From: Alkaliphilus peptidifermentans DSM 18978
GTDB lineage: Bacteria; Bacillota; Clostridia; Peptostreptococcales; Natronincolaceae
DNA: 64,000 nt
Direction: 5' to 3'
Assembly: GCF_900101495.1 (NCBI RefSeq)
Contig: NZ_FMUS01000017.1
Span: 37,817 to 101,816 of the forward strand
Shown here piece after piece: positions 7,643 through 16,900 of this stretch. The notes under the pieces were generated by a model, which worked only from the letters and a program-made list of their open reading frames with translations, was not told the DNA's origin and did not search any database. The stretch's first letter is position 1. Each line of letters begins with the position of its first letter. The translations under genes and the position numbers were made by a program.

Positions 7643-9022
7643 ATGGTCAGAAGTAGTTTAACAGAAGGAAGTATATCAAAGGCATTAATTAAGCTGGCTC
7701 TTCCCATTATGGGAACATCCTTTGTTCAAATGGCCTACAATCTTACTGACATGATGTGGGTAGGACGTCTGGGCAGTCTTTCTGTGGCAGCTGTTGGCAC
7801 AGCAGGATTTTTCACTTGGTTTGCAATGGCTCTTATATTTATATCAAAAATAGGCGCAGAGGTGGGTGTAGCTCAATCTGTCGGTAGAGAGGATATTGAA
7901 TCTGTAAAGAAATATGTTAAAAGTGCTATACAAATAAATGTGGTTTTAGCATTAATCTACGGTAGTGTTTTAATATTATTAAGAAATCCCCTAATTGATT
8001 TCTTTAATTTGGGAAATCAAGATGTAATAGATAAAGCTAAGTCATATCTAATAATCATTGCATGTGGAATGATTTTTAGCTTTATGAATCCAATTTTCAC
8101 AGCCATCTTTAATGGTTATGGAAATAGTAAAATTCCCTTTGCAATTAATACAGTTGGATTAATAACTAACATGATTTTAGATCCTTTACTAATATTTGGT
8201 GTAGGCCCATTACCAGCTTTGGGAGTGAAGGGTGCTGCATTAGCTACTGTATTTTCTCAATTGGTGGTTTGTAGCTTATTTATATATTTTATAAAGAATA
8301 ATAGGGTGCTATTTTCGAATCTTAATCTGTTTAAGTCAATTGATAGGGTGAAAATAAAAGAGATAATGACCCTTGGACTTCCGGTAGCACTTCAGAATGG
8401 ACTATTTACCATTTTTGCTATGTTTATTGCTAAGATTGTTGCTCAATGGGGACCAACACCAGTTGCTGTTCAGCGGGTGGGTAGCCAAATTGAAGCTATC
8501 TCATGGATGACAGCAAGTGGATTTGCTACAGCCTTAAGTGCCTTTACCGGGCAAAATTTTGGTGCTAAGAAAATGGATAGAATATATAAAGGCTATTTTA
8601 GTGCCATCTTATTAGTAAGTGTAGTTGGTATCTTTGCAACTGTTCTCTTTATATTTGGAGGCAAGCAAATATTTGCACTGTTTTTGTCGGAGGAAGAGGC
8701 CTTAAGGCTAGGAATTGTTTATTTAAGGATTTTGGCATACTCACAGCTGTTTATGTGTCTTGAAATTACGACATCAGGGGGCTTCAATGGCCTAGGAAAA
8801 ACTATTCCACCATCAATTGTAGGCATAGTGTTTAACTTCCTACGGATTCCTGCCGCCATAATCCTATCATCTATAGATAGTCTAGGATTAGATGGTGTGT
8901 GGTGGAGCATTAGTATGTCCAGCGTTTTTAAGGGAATTATATTAACTACATGGTTTGTAATTGTACTAAGCAGGCAACAATCAAAAATAAAGGATCAATC
9001 ACTTCAACCATTGAAGATATAA
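7643..9022 (+). CDS. MATE-family efflux transporter
   Basis: The 459-residue protein has twelve predicted membrane segments in two six-helix halves. It starts with the polar lead typical of the family (LTEGSISKALIKLALPIM), followed by FVQMAYNLTDMMWVGRLG. MATE proteins expel drugs and metabolites by sodium or proton antiport. The second half begins around residue 240 (MTLGLPVALQNGLFT). GAGGGG precedes the ATG. It is transcribed alone, with its own promoter-like TATAAT near 7598 and a terminator after it. No regulator is adjacent, and the substrate cannot be told from sequence. Confidence 0.92.
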   Translation: MVRSSLTEGSISKALIKLALPIMGTSFVQMAYNLTDMMWVGRLGSLSVAAVGTAGFFTWFAMALIFISKIGAEVGVAQSVGREDIESVKKYVKSAIQINVVLALIYGSVLILLRNPLIDFFNLGNQDVIDKAKSYLIIIACGMIFSFMNPIFTAIFNGYGNSKIPFAINTVGLITNMILDPLLIFGVGPLPALGVKGAALATVFSQLVVCSLFIYFIKNNRVLFSNLNLFKSIDRVKIKEIMTLGLPVALQNGLFTIFAMFIAKIVAQWGPTPVAVQRVGSQIEAISWMTASGFATALSAFTGQNFGAKKMDRIYKGYFSAILLVSVVGIFATVLFIFGGKQIFALFLSEEEALRLGIVYLRILAYSQLFMCLEITTSGGFNGLGKTIPPSIVGIVFNFLRIPAAIILSSIDSLGLDGVWWSISMSSVFKGIILTTWFVIVLSRQQSKIKDQSLQPLKI

Positions 9023-9064
9023 TAAAAGTGTAAACAAAACAGCATGTTCTATTTTAGTAACTTT

Positions 9065-9093
9065 ACCGATGCTCTTTATAAGCATCGGTTTTA
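9065..9093 (+). terminator. Intrinsic terminator after the MATE gene
   Basis: ACCGATGCT (9065-9073) pairs with AGCATCGGT (9081-9089), then TTTT. Confidence 0.88.
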
Positions 9094-9277
9094 AAATATA
9101 ATAATTTCTCAGGATATGAAGGTAATTGTGAAGATAAATAGAATTATATAAATAAAAAATGTGGTGTATTGCCCTATACTTTATTGTGAAGACTAGAAAC
9201 AAATTTGACTTCAAAACAGAAAAAATTATTAAATAATTAATAAAGAATACTAGTATTGATAAATGGGGGATAAAAAG

Positions 9278-9757
9278 ATGAAAAAAACCAACGCTGGACG
9301 TATTCTTGACAAACTAAAAATATCTTATAAGCTCCTTCAGTACGAGGTGGATGAGAATGATTTAAGTGCTGAAAATGTAGCAGGAAAGCTTCAAATACCA
9401 TTAGAACAAGTTTTTAAAACCTTAGTTTTAAGAGGAGATAAAACCGGTATTATAATTGCATGTTTACCTGGTGGAGCAGAGCTAAATTTAAAGTTATTAG
9501 CTAAGCTTAGTGGAAATAAAAAGGTAGAAATGATATCTATGAAGGAGATTCAAACCATAACAGGGTATATTCGAGGAGGAGTTTCTCCAATAGGTATGAA
9601 GAAGAATTATCCAACCTACATTCATGAAAGCTGTGTTGAATTTTCCACTATTATGATGAGCGCAGGGCAACGGGGGTTGCAAATACTCTTATCACCCAAA
9701 GATTTAATAGCTATAATAGATGCTACATTAGGAAATATAATAGTAGAAGATATCTAA
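9278..9757 (+). CDS. ybaK: Cys-tRNA(Pro)/YbaK-type deacylase
   Basis: A protein of 159 residues with the YbaK/EbsC fold, which clears mischarged Cys-tRNA(Pro). The start KKTNAGRILDKLKISYKLLQY, the Lys of VFKTLVLRGDK, and GYIRGGVSPIGMKK are characteristic. An in-frame ATG lies upstream at 9263, but the GGGGGA that would serve as ribosome-binding site falls inside that extension (9265-9270) and is well placed for ATG 9278, so the shorter protein is preferred. It is a single gene between the MATE terminator and the TetR promoter. Confidence 0.92.
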   Translation: MKKTNAGRILDKLKISYKLLQYEVDENDLSAENVAGKLQIPLEQVFKTLVLRGDKTGIIIACLPGGAELNLKLLAKLSGNKKVEMISMKEIQTITGYIRGGVSPIGMKKNYPTYIHESCVEFSTIMMSAGQRGLQILLSPKDLIAIIDATLGNIIVEDI

Positions 9758-9782
9758 TATGTACTTTCAAATAAAAAAAACA

Positions 9783-9830
9783 TTGAGATAATTATTAAAT
9801 AATTGTATAATATGACTAAGCGGTCATATT
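9783..9830 (+). promoter_or_regulatory. Promoter with overlapping TetR-type operator
   Basis: TTGAGA (9783-9788) and TATAAT (9806-9811) are 17 bp apart. A perfect 8-bp inverted repeat, AATATGAC-N6-GTCATATT (9809-9830), covers the end of the -10 box and the start site. This is a standard arrangement for autorepression by the TetR gene that follows at 9870. Confidence 0.8.
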
Positions 9831-9869
9831 ATTTTTATTAATACAAATAACAAGAATAGGTGATAAATT

Positions 9870-10493
9870 ATGCCAAAAAACACTTTCTTTAACCTGCCAG
9901 AGGAGAAAAAAGATAGAATTATAGAAATAGCAATAGATGAGTTTTCAGAGCATGACTATCATAAGGCCAGCATATCAAGAATTGTAAAAAAAGCGGAGAT
10001 AGCTAAAGGGAGTTTTTATCAATACTTTGAAGATAAAAAAGACCTATATAAATATATTTTATTAACTGCTGGTGAAAAGAAATTCTCTTACCTTACACAT
10101 TTAGTAAGTAGCGTTACTACTATGGATACCTTTCAAATTTTGAGGGAGCTATATAGTGGAGGTGTTATTTTTGCAAAGGAGAACCCAAAGCTTGCGATAA
10201 TAGGGAACAACTTTGTGAAAAATAACGATGCAAATTTTAAAGAGGAAATGCTGGGGGAATCTACGCAAAAAAGCAATGCTTTCCTAGGTAGTATTTTAGC
10301 TAAAGGAATTGCTGCAGGTGAAATTGACCCTGAAATTGATGTAGAATTTGTTTCCTATATATTAACTACTTTAAGTATGTCAATAGGAGAATACTTCATA
10401 AAAGAAATGCAGACTAATGATTATAATGATATGATAAATTTGTCAGATAAGATGATTTACATTATTGAAAATGGCATAGCAAAAAAGAATTAG
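9870..10493 (+). CDS. TetR/AcrR family transcriptional regulator, probably autoregulated
   Basis: The 207-residue protein has the standard N-terminal DNA-binding domain: EEKKDRIIEIAIDEFSEHDY, then the helix-turn-helix ISRIVKKAEIAKGSFYQYF (about 36-54). An all-helical ligand/dimer domain follows. Its own promoter carries a perfect inverted repeat over the -10 box, so autorepression is likely. It is convergent with the ABC exporter gene at 10567-12291, which may be a target, though I see no second copy of its operator in front of that gene. The ligand is unknown. Confidence 0.9.
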   Translation: MPKNTFFNLPEEKKDRIIEIAIDEFSEHDYHKASISRIVKKAEIAKGSFYQYFEDKKDLYKYILLTAGEKKFSYLTHLVSSVTTMDTFQILRELYSGGVIFAKENPKLAIIGNNFVKNNDANFKEEMLGESTQKSNAFLGSILAKGIAAGEIDPEIDVEFVSYILTTLSMSIGEYFIKEMQTNDYNDMINLSDKMIYIIENGIAKKN

Positions 10494-10505
10494 ATATAAA
10501 AAGCA

Positions 10506-10556
10506 AAATCCAGTAAACCGTTAGTATAGAATAGATACTTAGGGATACTGGATTTT
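10506..10556. terminator. Shared terminator between convergent TetR and ABC exporter genes
   Basis: AAATCCAGTA (10506-10515) pairs with TACTGGATTT (10546-10555) with a long AT-rich loop; T-rich on both strands. Confidence 0.6.
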
Positions 10557-10566
10557 TAAGTAATTT

Positions 10567-12291
10567 TTATGTTGCCATTTCATTAAATTGTGCTTTATAT
10601 AACTTGGAATATACCCCAGATTCACTAATTAAGGAATCGTGATCTCCCTCTTCAACAATACCCTCTTCAGTTAAAACCATTATTCTATCAGCATTTCGAA
10701 TGGTTGCCATACGGTGGGCTATTACAAGTGTTGTACGGCTTTCTGCCAATTTTTCAAATGATTCCTGTATTACCTTTTCTGTTTCATTATCAAGGGCAGA
10801 GGTTGCTTCATCGAGAATTAAAATTGGTGGATTTTTAAGAAAAATCCGTGCTATAGATAATCTCTGTTTTTGTCCCCCAGAAAGCTTTACTCCACGTTCA
10901 CCAATGTAAGTGTCGTAGCCCTTTTCTAAAGACATAATAAACTGGTGGGCGTTGGCCATCTTACTGGCCTCAATAATTTCTTCAGCACTTGCACCAATCC
11001 TGCCATAGCTGATATTATCCCTAACAGTACCTGAAAAAAGGAAGACATCCTGTTGTACTATTCCAATATTCTCTCTTAATGAGCGTTGTGTCATTTTACG
11101 AATGTCGATACCATCGATTAAAATAGCACCCTTATCAATTTCATAAAATCGTGGTATAAGACTGCAAAGTGTGGTTTTACCAGCTCCAGAAGGGCCCACA
11201 AAGGCCACAGTTTCACCGGTTCGTATATTAAGATTAATATTTTCCAATACAGTACCTCTATTGTTATAGCTAAAGGTAACATTGTCCAACACTACATTTC
11301 CCTTTAATCGACCAACAGCAATTGCATCCTTATTATCAATGATATCTGGGTCTATATCCAATGTTTCTAGGAAACGATTAAAGCCTGCCATACCTCTTTG
11401 ATAATTTTCCACCAAAGCAGTTATTCGTCTGATTGGTTGAAGGAACATAGAAACGTAAAGCAGAAAGCCAACTAAATCACCAACGGATAAGCGATCATAG
11501 TAAATAAATAAGCCACCTGCTATTAATACTAACAAATTTATAGCATTAGAAAAGAAATTTATGCCAGAGAAAAACTGAGCCATAACCTTAAAGGCATTTT
11601 CTCTTGAAAGTCTAAAATTATCGTTTCCAACAGAAAATTTCTCCTGTTCATACCATTCATTTGTAAAGGATTTTACCACACGAACTCCAGAAATACTATC
11701 CTCTACCTGTGCATTAATATCAGCTATCTTTAGGCGCATATCCTTAAAGGCAAGCTGCATACGCTTATTTTTCAAAATAGCAAAGCATATCATAACCGGA
11801 ACCATAGCAAATACAATGAGGGTAAGCTGCCAGTTTACTGTCAGCATTATGATGAAGGAACCAACTAAAGTTACCGTTGCAATAAAAAGGTCCTCCGGTC
11901 CATGATGGGCAAGCTCTGATATTTCGTTAAGATCATTAACTAATCTAGACATAATATGGCCTGTTTTTGTGTTGTCAAAATAGTTAAAAGAGAGCTTTTG
12001 CAAATGGGCAAAAAGGTCTTTACGCATATCATGCTCCATTCGTGCTCCTAAAACATGCCCCCAGTAATCAACTATATAATTAAGTATGTAACGTACTATA
12101 TACATTAATAGCATTCCAACACCAATTATAATAATTAGGTTAAGGTTTTTATCAGGAATAACATCATTAATGGTCCAACGGGCCACCTGTGGGAAAATAA
12201 GATCTAGTATTGCCATAAGGAATGCACATCCAAAGTCTAAACAAAAAAGTGGCAGATGGGGTCTGTAGTATTTTATAAATCGTCTTATCAT
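10567..12291 (-). CDS. ABC exporter, fused permease and ATPase (MsbA/LmrA type)
   Basis: This is a half-transporter of about 574 residues. An N-terminal six-helix membrane domain (about 1-300) precedes a nucleotide-binding domain with Walker A GPSGAGKTT (about 365), the signature LSGGQKQR (about 467), Walker B ILILDEATSALD and the switch His in VIAHRMAT. Such proteins act as dimers exporting lipids, drugs or peptides. Upstream start codons at 12300 (GTG) and 12297 (ATG) sit on top of the AAGGTG site; ATG 12291 has proper spacing and is preferred. Upstream on the same strand is the orphan histidine kinase gene, separated by a terminator. The substrate is not known. Confidence 0.92.
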   Translation of the reverse strand: MIRRFIKYYRPHLPLFCLDFGCAFLMAILDLIFPQVARWTINDVIPDKNLNLIIIIGVGMLLMYIVRYILNYIVDYWGHVLGARMEHDMRKDLFAHLQKLSFNYFDNTKTGHIMSRLVNDLNEISELAHHGPEDLFIATVTLVGSFIIMLTVNWQLTLIVFAMVPVMICFAILKNKRMQLAFKDMRLKIADINAQVEDSISGVRVVKSFTNEWYEQEKFSVGNDNFRLSRENAFKVMAQFFSGINFFSNAINLLVLIAGGLFIYYDRLSVGDLVGFLLYVSMFLQPIRRITALVENYQRGMAGFNRFLETLDIDPDIIDNKDAIAVGRLKGNVVLDNVTFSYNNRGTVLENINLNIRTGETVAFVGPSGAGKTTLCSLIPRFYEIDKGAILIDGIDIRKMTQRSLRENIGIVQQDVFLFSGTVRDNISYGRIGASAEEIIEASKMANAHQFIMSLEKGYDTYIGERGVKLSGGQKQRLSIARIFLKNPPILILDEATSALDNETEKVIQESFEKLAESRTTLVIAHRMATIRNADRIMVLTEEGIVEEGDHDSLISESGVYSKLYKAQFNEMAT

Positions 12292-12383
12292 GATCATCAC
12301 CTTTTTATAGTTTTTTTCGATTGTCTAACGAATTTATTATATCATAATATATTTGTTTGAAAACTAGTTTTATTTTCACAACA

Positions 12384-12409
12384 TAAAAAAAAGAATCAAA
12401 AAGATTCTT
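12384..12409 (-). terminator. Intrinsic terminator after the histidine kinase gene
   Basis: On the - strand, AAGAATC (12409-12403) pairs with GATTCTT (12397-12391) and is followed by a T-run to 12384. Confidence 0.8.
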
Positions 12410-12447
12410 ATCAAACAGATTCCTATTATTTATGCAAAAAGTCTATC

Positions 12448-13365
12448 CTATAGCTTAGTATATATGTCTGAAAACTCAATGTTTATTCTTTCGATTCTTC
12501 CTTCAGATGAAGCCTCAAATACCTCCTCTGCAATTTTGAAATCATCATCCAAAGTTTTTATTGGAAGGGTGATAATAAACTCGCTTCCTTTTCCATATTC
12601 ACTATTAATTAAAATATTTCCACCATGAAGCTCAACAAGGGATTTCACTAAAGATAATCCAATTCCACTTCCTTGATGATCCTTTGTTAGACCCTTATCA
12701 ACCTGCTTAAAGCGTTCAAAAATTGTATTTAATTCTTTTGACGGAATACCAATTCCTGTATCTATCACCGATATAGTAACTGATTCATAATTACCCCTAA
12801 CCTTAACATGTATAGTACCATTTTTAGGAGTAAACTTTAATGAATTTGACAATAAATTAAGCATAATACGTTCTATTTTATCAGGGTCACAGGCTATAAT
12901 CTGTTCCTTTATAGAGCTATCAAAGTGAAGATGTATTGATTTATTCTCAATATATTCAGCAACAGACATAGTAATATCTTCAACCAAACTAACTATATCA
13001 AAATTACGCAAATCTAATTTTAGAAAGCCAGAATCTATTTTCGATATATCAATAAAATTGTTAATAAGCCTTAAGAGCCTATAGCAATTTTGCTTCATTA
13101 TATGTATATATTTATGGCTGGTCTGTTTTTTATCCTCAGATAATGAGTCATTAAGAAATAGATTGAAAAGCTGGAGAGTAGAATATATAACATTTAATGG
13201 CGTTCTAAGGTCATGGGAAATATTTGATAAAAACTCTGTTTTCATCCGGTCCTGAGTAAGTATTTCATTCAACAAAAGTTCCTTCTCCTTCAAAGCTGCT
13301 TCTAAGCTTTTTATAGCTTGTTGATTGTATGAACTATTTGACTTAGACTTCATAGCAACTGACAT
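12448..13365 (-). CDS. Orphan cytoplasmic sensor histidine kinase
   Basis: A kinase of about 305 residues from ATG 13365, which has GGTGGGA upstream. The longer frame to 13473 would need a TTG with no ribosome-binding site. After a short coiled region (about 15-40) come the phosphoacceptor H-box FLSNISHDLRTPLN (His about 50), the N-box NLLSNSLKF (about 175), DTGIGIP and GSGIGLSLV. It has no membrane segment and no recognisable sensor domain in this start choice. No response regulator is adjacent. The make-up resembles the soluble kinases found near sporulation phosphorelay systems in Clostridia, but that role is only a guess. It is divergent from asnB. Confidence 0.85.
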   Translation of the reverse strand: MSVAMKSKSNSSYNQQAIKSLEAALKEKELLLNEILTQDRMKTEFLSNISHDLRTPLNVIYSTLQLFNLFLNDSLSEDKKQTSHKYIHIMKQNCYRLLRLINNFIDISKIDSGFLKLDLRNFDIVSLVEDITMSVAEYIENKSIHLHFDSSIKEQIIACDPDKIERIMLNLLSNSLKFTPKNGTIHVKVRGNYESVTISVIDTGIGIPSKELNTIFERFKQVDKGLTKDHQGSGIGLSLVKSLVELHGGNILINSEYGKGSEFIITLPIKTLDDDFKIAEEVFEASSEGRIERINIEFSDIYTKL

Positions 13366-13687
13366 AATTATTCCCACCATTTCATTAAGAAATAATTGAC
13401 ATAATATTCGGAAAAAACATGCTACTATTTTAAACATTCTATAAATGTTAATTGTTTCCTTCTTATTATACAAATTAGTGTTCGACTACTTTCAGTGAAA
13501 AACTGTATATTTTCATATATGCTGTAGAGTTTTGACTAAATTATGCCATATTATACATTAGTCAGTTTTTGTACTAATTTGATTACAATAAGAATAATAT
13601 TAAATTTTAGAGACAAATATCAACAATAGTATTTTTACATATGCTAAATATATGGGAAAAAGCTATTGTTTAAAAGGAGATGAGAAT

Positions 13688-15529
13688 ATGTGTGGTATAG
13701 CTGGATGGATTAATTTAAAGGAGGACTTGACTGATAAAGTTAAGGTTATCGAAACCATGACAAATACATTATCAAAAAGAGGACCCGATGCTTTTAATAT
13801 CTATAAAAGTAAAAATTGCTTGTTAGGACATAGGCGACTAATAGTTGTTGACCCAGAAGGTGGGGGGCAACCCATGATACGTAAGGTGGAGGATAGAAGC
13901 TATAGTATTGTATATAATGGAGAGCTATATAATACAGAGGTAATAAGACGAGAATTGCTAGACAAGGGGTATCATTTTAAGTCCTACTCCGATACTGAGG
14001 TTTTATTAATGTCTTATATAGAGTGGGGATTTGATTGTGTTAAGAAGCTAAATGGAATTTTTGCCTTTGGCATTTGGAATGAATATAAAAAAGAGCTATT
14101 TATGGCTAGAGATCGTTTAGGGGTTAAGCCGCTATTTTACTCCCAGATAAATAATAATTTATTTCTGGCATCAGAAATAAAGGCAATATTAGCTAATCCA
14201 GTAGTAGAACCAATAATTACAAAGGACAGTATAATGGAATTGTTTGGTTTGGGGCCAGCAAGAGCACTTGGAAGTGGTGTGTTTAAAGACATATTTGAAG
14301 TACCACCTGCCTATTTTTTAATATATAATGACGACGGAATTAAACTAAAGCAATATTGGCAATTAGGAAGTAAGCCACATACCGATGATTTTGATACCTC
14401 TGTAAATAGAGTAAAGGAGCTATTGGTGGATGCAGTTGAAAGACAGCTAATATCTGATGTTCCTGTCTGCACCTTTCTATCGGGAGGCTTGGATTCCAGC
14501 TGTATATCTGCAATTGCTGCCAAGTCCTTTGAAGGGAAAGGGAGGGGAAAACTTAACACCTATTCTGTAGACTACTTAGATAACGATCACTATTTTAAGC
14601 CCAGTATATTTCAACCCGATTCAGATATAAGCTATATAAAACAAATGAGCCAGTTTATAGACTCTAACCACCATTCTATAACCATCGATACTCCGCAGCT
14701 GGCCGATGGATTATATGAAGCTGTTAAGGCCACTGACTTACCAGGAATGGCTGATGTAGACTCATCCTTATACTTGTTTTGCAAGGAAGTTAAAAAAAGC
14801 TCTACAGTAGCTTTATCGGGGGAATGTGCAGATGAAATATTCGGTGGGTATCCTTGGTTTACTAGGGAAGAATTTATTAATGCAAATACATTTCCATGGT
14901 CACAGGCAATAAAAGAAAGAAAAGGTATACTATCAAAAGAATATGTGAATCTCCCTATAGAAGACTATGTCCATCATCAGTACCAAAAGACCTTAAGAGA
15001 TGTTCCCAAGCTTGAAGGAGAGACTTTAGAAGAAGAACGAATTCGAGAGATATTCTACTTAAATCTCAAATGGTTTATGGTAACTCTATTAAATAGAAAA
15101 GACAGAATGAGTATGGCAAACGGACTAGAAGTAAGAGTTCCCTTTGCTGATCATTGGTTGGTTGAGTATGTATGGAATATACCCTGGAATATGAAATACC
15201 ATAATAATAGAGAGAAGGGAATATTGAGAGAAGCTCTTCAAGATATACTACCTCCTGAGATAATAAATAGGAAAAAGAGTCCCTATCCTAAAACCCATAA
15301 TCCTTCCTATTTAAAGGTAGTACAGAGCAGGCTAAGTAAAATCATTAAAGATACGAATTCTCCTCTTTTGCAGCTTATTGATGGAAATAAAGTGAAAGAA
15401 ATAATAGAATCTGATGGAAAAGCATTTGGTAGACCCTGGTTTGGCCAATTAATGACAGCACCACAGTTAATGGCATACTTAATTCAAGTCGATATTTGGA
15501 TGAGAGAATACAATGTAAAAATACAGTAA
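13688..15529 (+). CDS. asnB: Asparagine synthetase (glutamine-hydrolysing)
   Basis: A 613-residue enzyme that makes asparagine from aspartate, ATP and glutamine. The N-terminal class II glutaminase begins MCGIAGW, whose Cys2 becomes the nucleophilic N-terminus after Met removal; this fixes the start at 13688, which also has AGGAGAT upstream, over the in-frame ATG at 13652. RLIVVDPEGGGQPM and YNGELYN are further glutaminase motifs. The synthetase half carries the ATP pyrophosphatase loop SGGLDSS (about 265-271) and SGECADEIFGGYPWF. It is a single-gene unit with a terminator. An aminotransferring amidase of antibiotic or wall assembly is a less likely alternative, since the domain order and length fit AsnB. 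Confidence 0.93.
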   Translation: MCGIAGWINLKEDLTDKVKVIETMTNTLSKRGPDAFNIYKSKNCLLGHRRLIVVDPEGGGQPMIRKVEDRSYSIVYNGELYNTEVIRRELLDKGYHFKSYSDTEVLLMSYIEWGFDCVKKLNGIFAFGIWNEYKKELFMARDRLGVKPLFYSQINNNLFLASEIKAILANPVVEPIITKDSIMELFGLGPARALGSGVFKDIFEVPPAYFLIYNDDGIKLKQYWQLGSKPHTDDFDTSVNRVKELLVDAVERQLISDVPVCTFLSGGLDSSCISAIAAKSFEGKGRGKLNTYSVDYLDNDHYFKPSIFQPDSDISYIKQMSQFIDSNHHSITIDTPQLADGLYEAVKATDLPGMADVDSSLYLFCKEVKKSSTVALSGECADEIFGGYPWFTREEFINANTFPWSQAIKERKGILSKEYVNLPIEDYVHHQYQKTLRDVPKLEGETLEEERIREIFYLNLKWFMVTLLNRKDRMSMANGLEVRVPFADHWLVEYVWNIPWNMKYHNNREKGILREALQDILPPEIINRKKSPYPKTHNPSYLKVVQSRLSKIIKDTNSPLLQLIDGNKVKEIIESDGKAFGRPWFGQLMTAPQLMAYLIQVDIWMREYNVKIQ

Positions 15530-15539
15530 GGAATATTAA

Positions 15540-15573
15540 ACAGCACTTTCTTCAAAATCAAAAGTGCTGTTTT
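15540..15573. terminator. Terminator between convergent asnB and MFS genes
   Basis: ACAGCACTTT (15540-15549) pairs perfectly with AAAGTGCTGT (15561-15570), followed by TTTA. Confidence 0.85.
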
Positions 15574-15601
15574 ACTATTTTGCTATTTAAAATTTAGGAT
15601 C

Positions 15602-16831
15602 TCAAACTGTTTCAATTTCTGTAGGCTTTGCATTAAACCTAAGAATTCCTGGTGATACAATAATGGCAACTAGTGAAACTAATAGTCCAGAAAATAATAG
15701 AGTTGTTGGAATAGGTAAGAGAGTTAGAATAAATGTGCCAAACATTGTACCCAATGGTACAGTTATGCTTAGAAGCATACCAATTAAGCTGATTACTCTA
15801 CCAAGCTTCTCCTTAGGAATCATCTTTTGATATAATGTTCCTATTCCGATGGTTGCTATACTTACCCCAAAGCCCATTACAGCAGCAACAATAAGCAGAG
15901 CAAAGTAATTATTAGTAAATAAGCCCAAGGCTATTAAAGTTAGACCCTGTACAGATATACCGAAAATTGTCATTTTGAATATGTCCTTAAAAATATTAGC
16001 TAATACTGCAAAAGTACCAATTAAAGCACCTATAGAAACTAAAGAAAAAATAATGCCTAGCCCTGTTGAACCAACTGTAAGTATTTCAGAGGTAATAATT
16101 GTTATATACACGTTTAAGGGAGCTAAAAAGAAATTAATAAAAATTCCTGCAAAGACTAGTAATAGTAGACCTTTATTTGATAGGGTGCACTGTAGACCCT
16201 CTTTAAAGTTAGCCATAAAGCCTTCATTATTTGTTTTTGAAACTATCTTAGGAACTTTAATAAAGCATTCAGAAAAAGCTGATAGAAGGTAAGAGATACC
16301 ATTTATCAAAACTAAAAGCCACATATCTGCAAATGCAATCATTACACCTGCTAGGGCAGGGCCTATAATATTAGTGATTTGACTACTGAGCTGAGATAAT
16401 GAATTTGCTTTAGGTAAATCCCTATCATCAACAATAAGAGGTATACTTGCAGTTATTGCAGGGCTAAAGAAGGCAGTAATGGAAGCGACTATTACAATAA
16501 ATAGGTATATTATATTAAGAGATTGGTTACCTGATAACAATAAATAAGCTAAAAATACCATAGATAAACCATTAAGTAAATCAGAAAGTACTATAATTTT
16601 TTTCTTGTCGATTCTATCAGAAAGAACACCAGCTATAGGGGAAAATATAATAGTAGGTAGTGTATTGCAAAGAACACTTATTCCTAATGCAAGGGGAGAG
16701 CCTGTTAACTGATAGATATACCACATCATTGCAATTGCATAGAATCGGTCGCCAAGCTTTGACACGCTTTGACCAATCCATAAAAGCATAAAATTATAAT
16801 TTTTAAATACTGATGGAATTTTGAAACTCAT
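15602..16831 (-). CDS. MFS efflux transporter, macrolide/MefA-like (MFS_3)
   Basis: This protein of about 409 residues has twelve predicted membrane segments. The N-terminus FKNYNFMLLWIGQSVSKLGDRF and the motif SPIAGVLSDRIDKKKII are typical of MFS_3 exporters related to macrolide efflux pumps. AGGAGGT seven bases ahead of ATG 16831 decides the start; a longer frame to 16864 has none. It lies just downstream of the ArsR-type gene on the same strand, and a copy of that gene's operator-like motif lies between them, so the pair is probably a self-regulated export unit. The substrate is unknown. Confidence 0.9.
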   Translation of the reverse strand: MSFKIPSVFKNYNFMLLWIGQSVSKLGDRFYAIAMMWYIYQLTGSPLALGISVLCNTLPTIIFSPIAGVLSDRIDKKKIIVLSDLLNGLSMVFLAYLLLSGNQSLNIIYLFIVIVASITAFFSPAITASIPLIVDDRDLPKANSLSQLSSQITNIIGPALAGVMIAFADMWLLVLINGISYLLSAFSECFIKVPKIVSKTNNEGFMANFKEGLQCTLSNKGLLLLVFAGIFINFFLAPLNVYITIITSEILTVGSTGLGIIFSLVSIGALIGTFAVLANIFKDIFKMTIFGISVQGLTLIALGLFTNNYFALLIVAAVMGFGVSIATIGIGTLYQKMIPKEKLGRVISLIGMLLSITVPLGTMFGTFILTLLPIPTTLLFSGLLVSLVAIIVSPGILRFNAKPTEIETV

Positions 16832-16860
16832 TTTTATACCTCCTATATATTTAGCATTAT

Positions 16861-16883
16861 ACATTCTATTAATATCGAATGTT
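16861..16883. promoter_or_regulatory. Operator-like inverted repeat before the MFS gene
   Basis: ACATTC-N10-GAATGT is an inverted repeat at 16861-16882. The 11-mer TATCGAATGTT (16873-16883) recurs at 17983-17993 upstream of the ArsR-type gene. Its placement in front of both genes suggests one regulator, probably the ArsR-type protein encoded here. Confidence 0.55.
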
Positions 16884-16900
16884 TCTTTAAAAAAATAACA

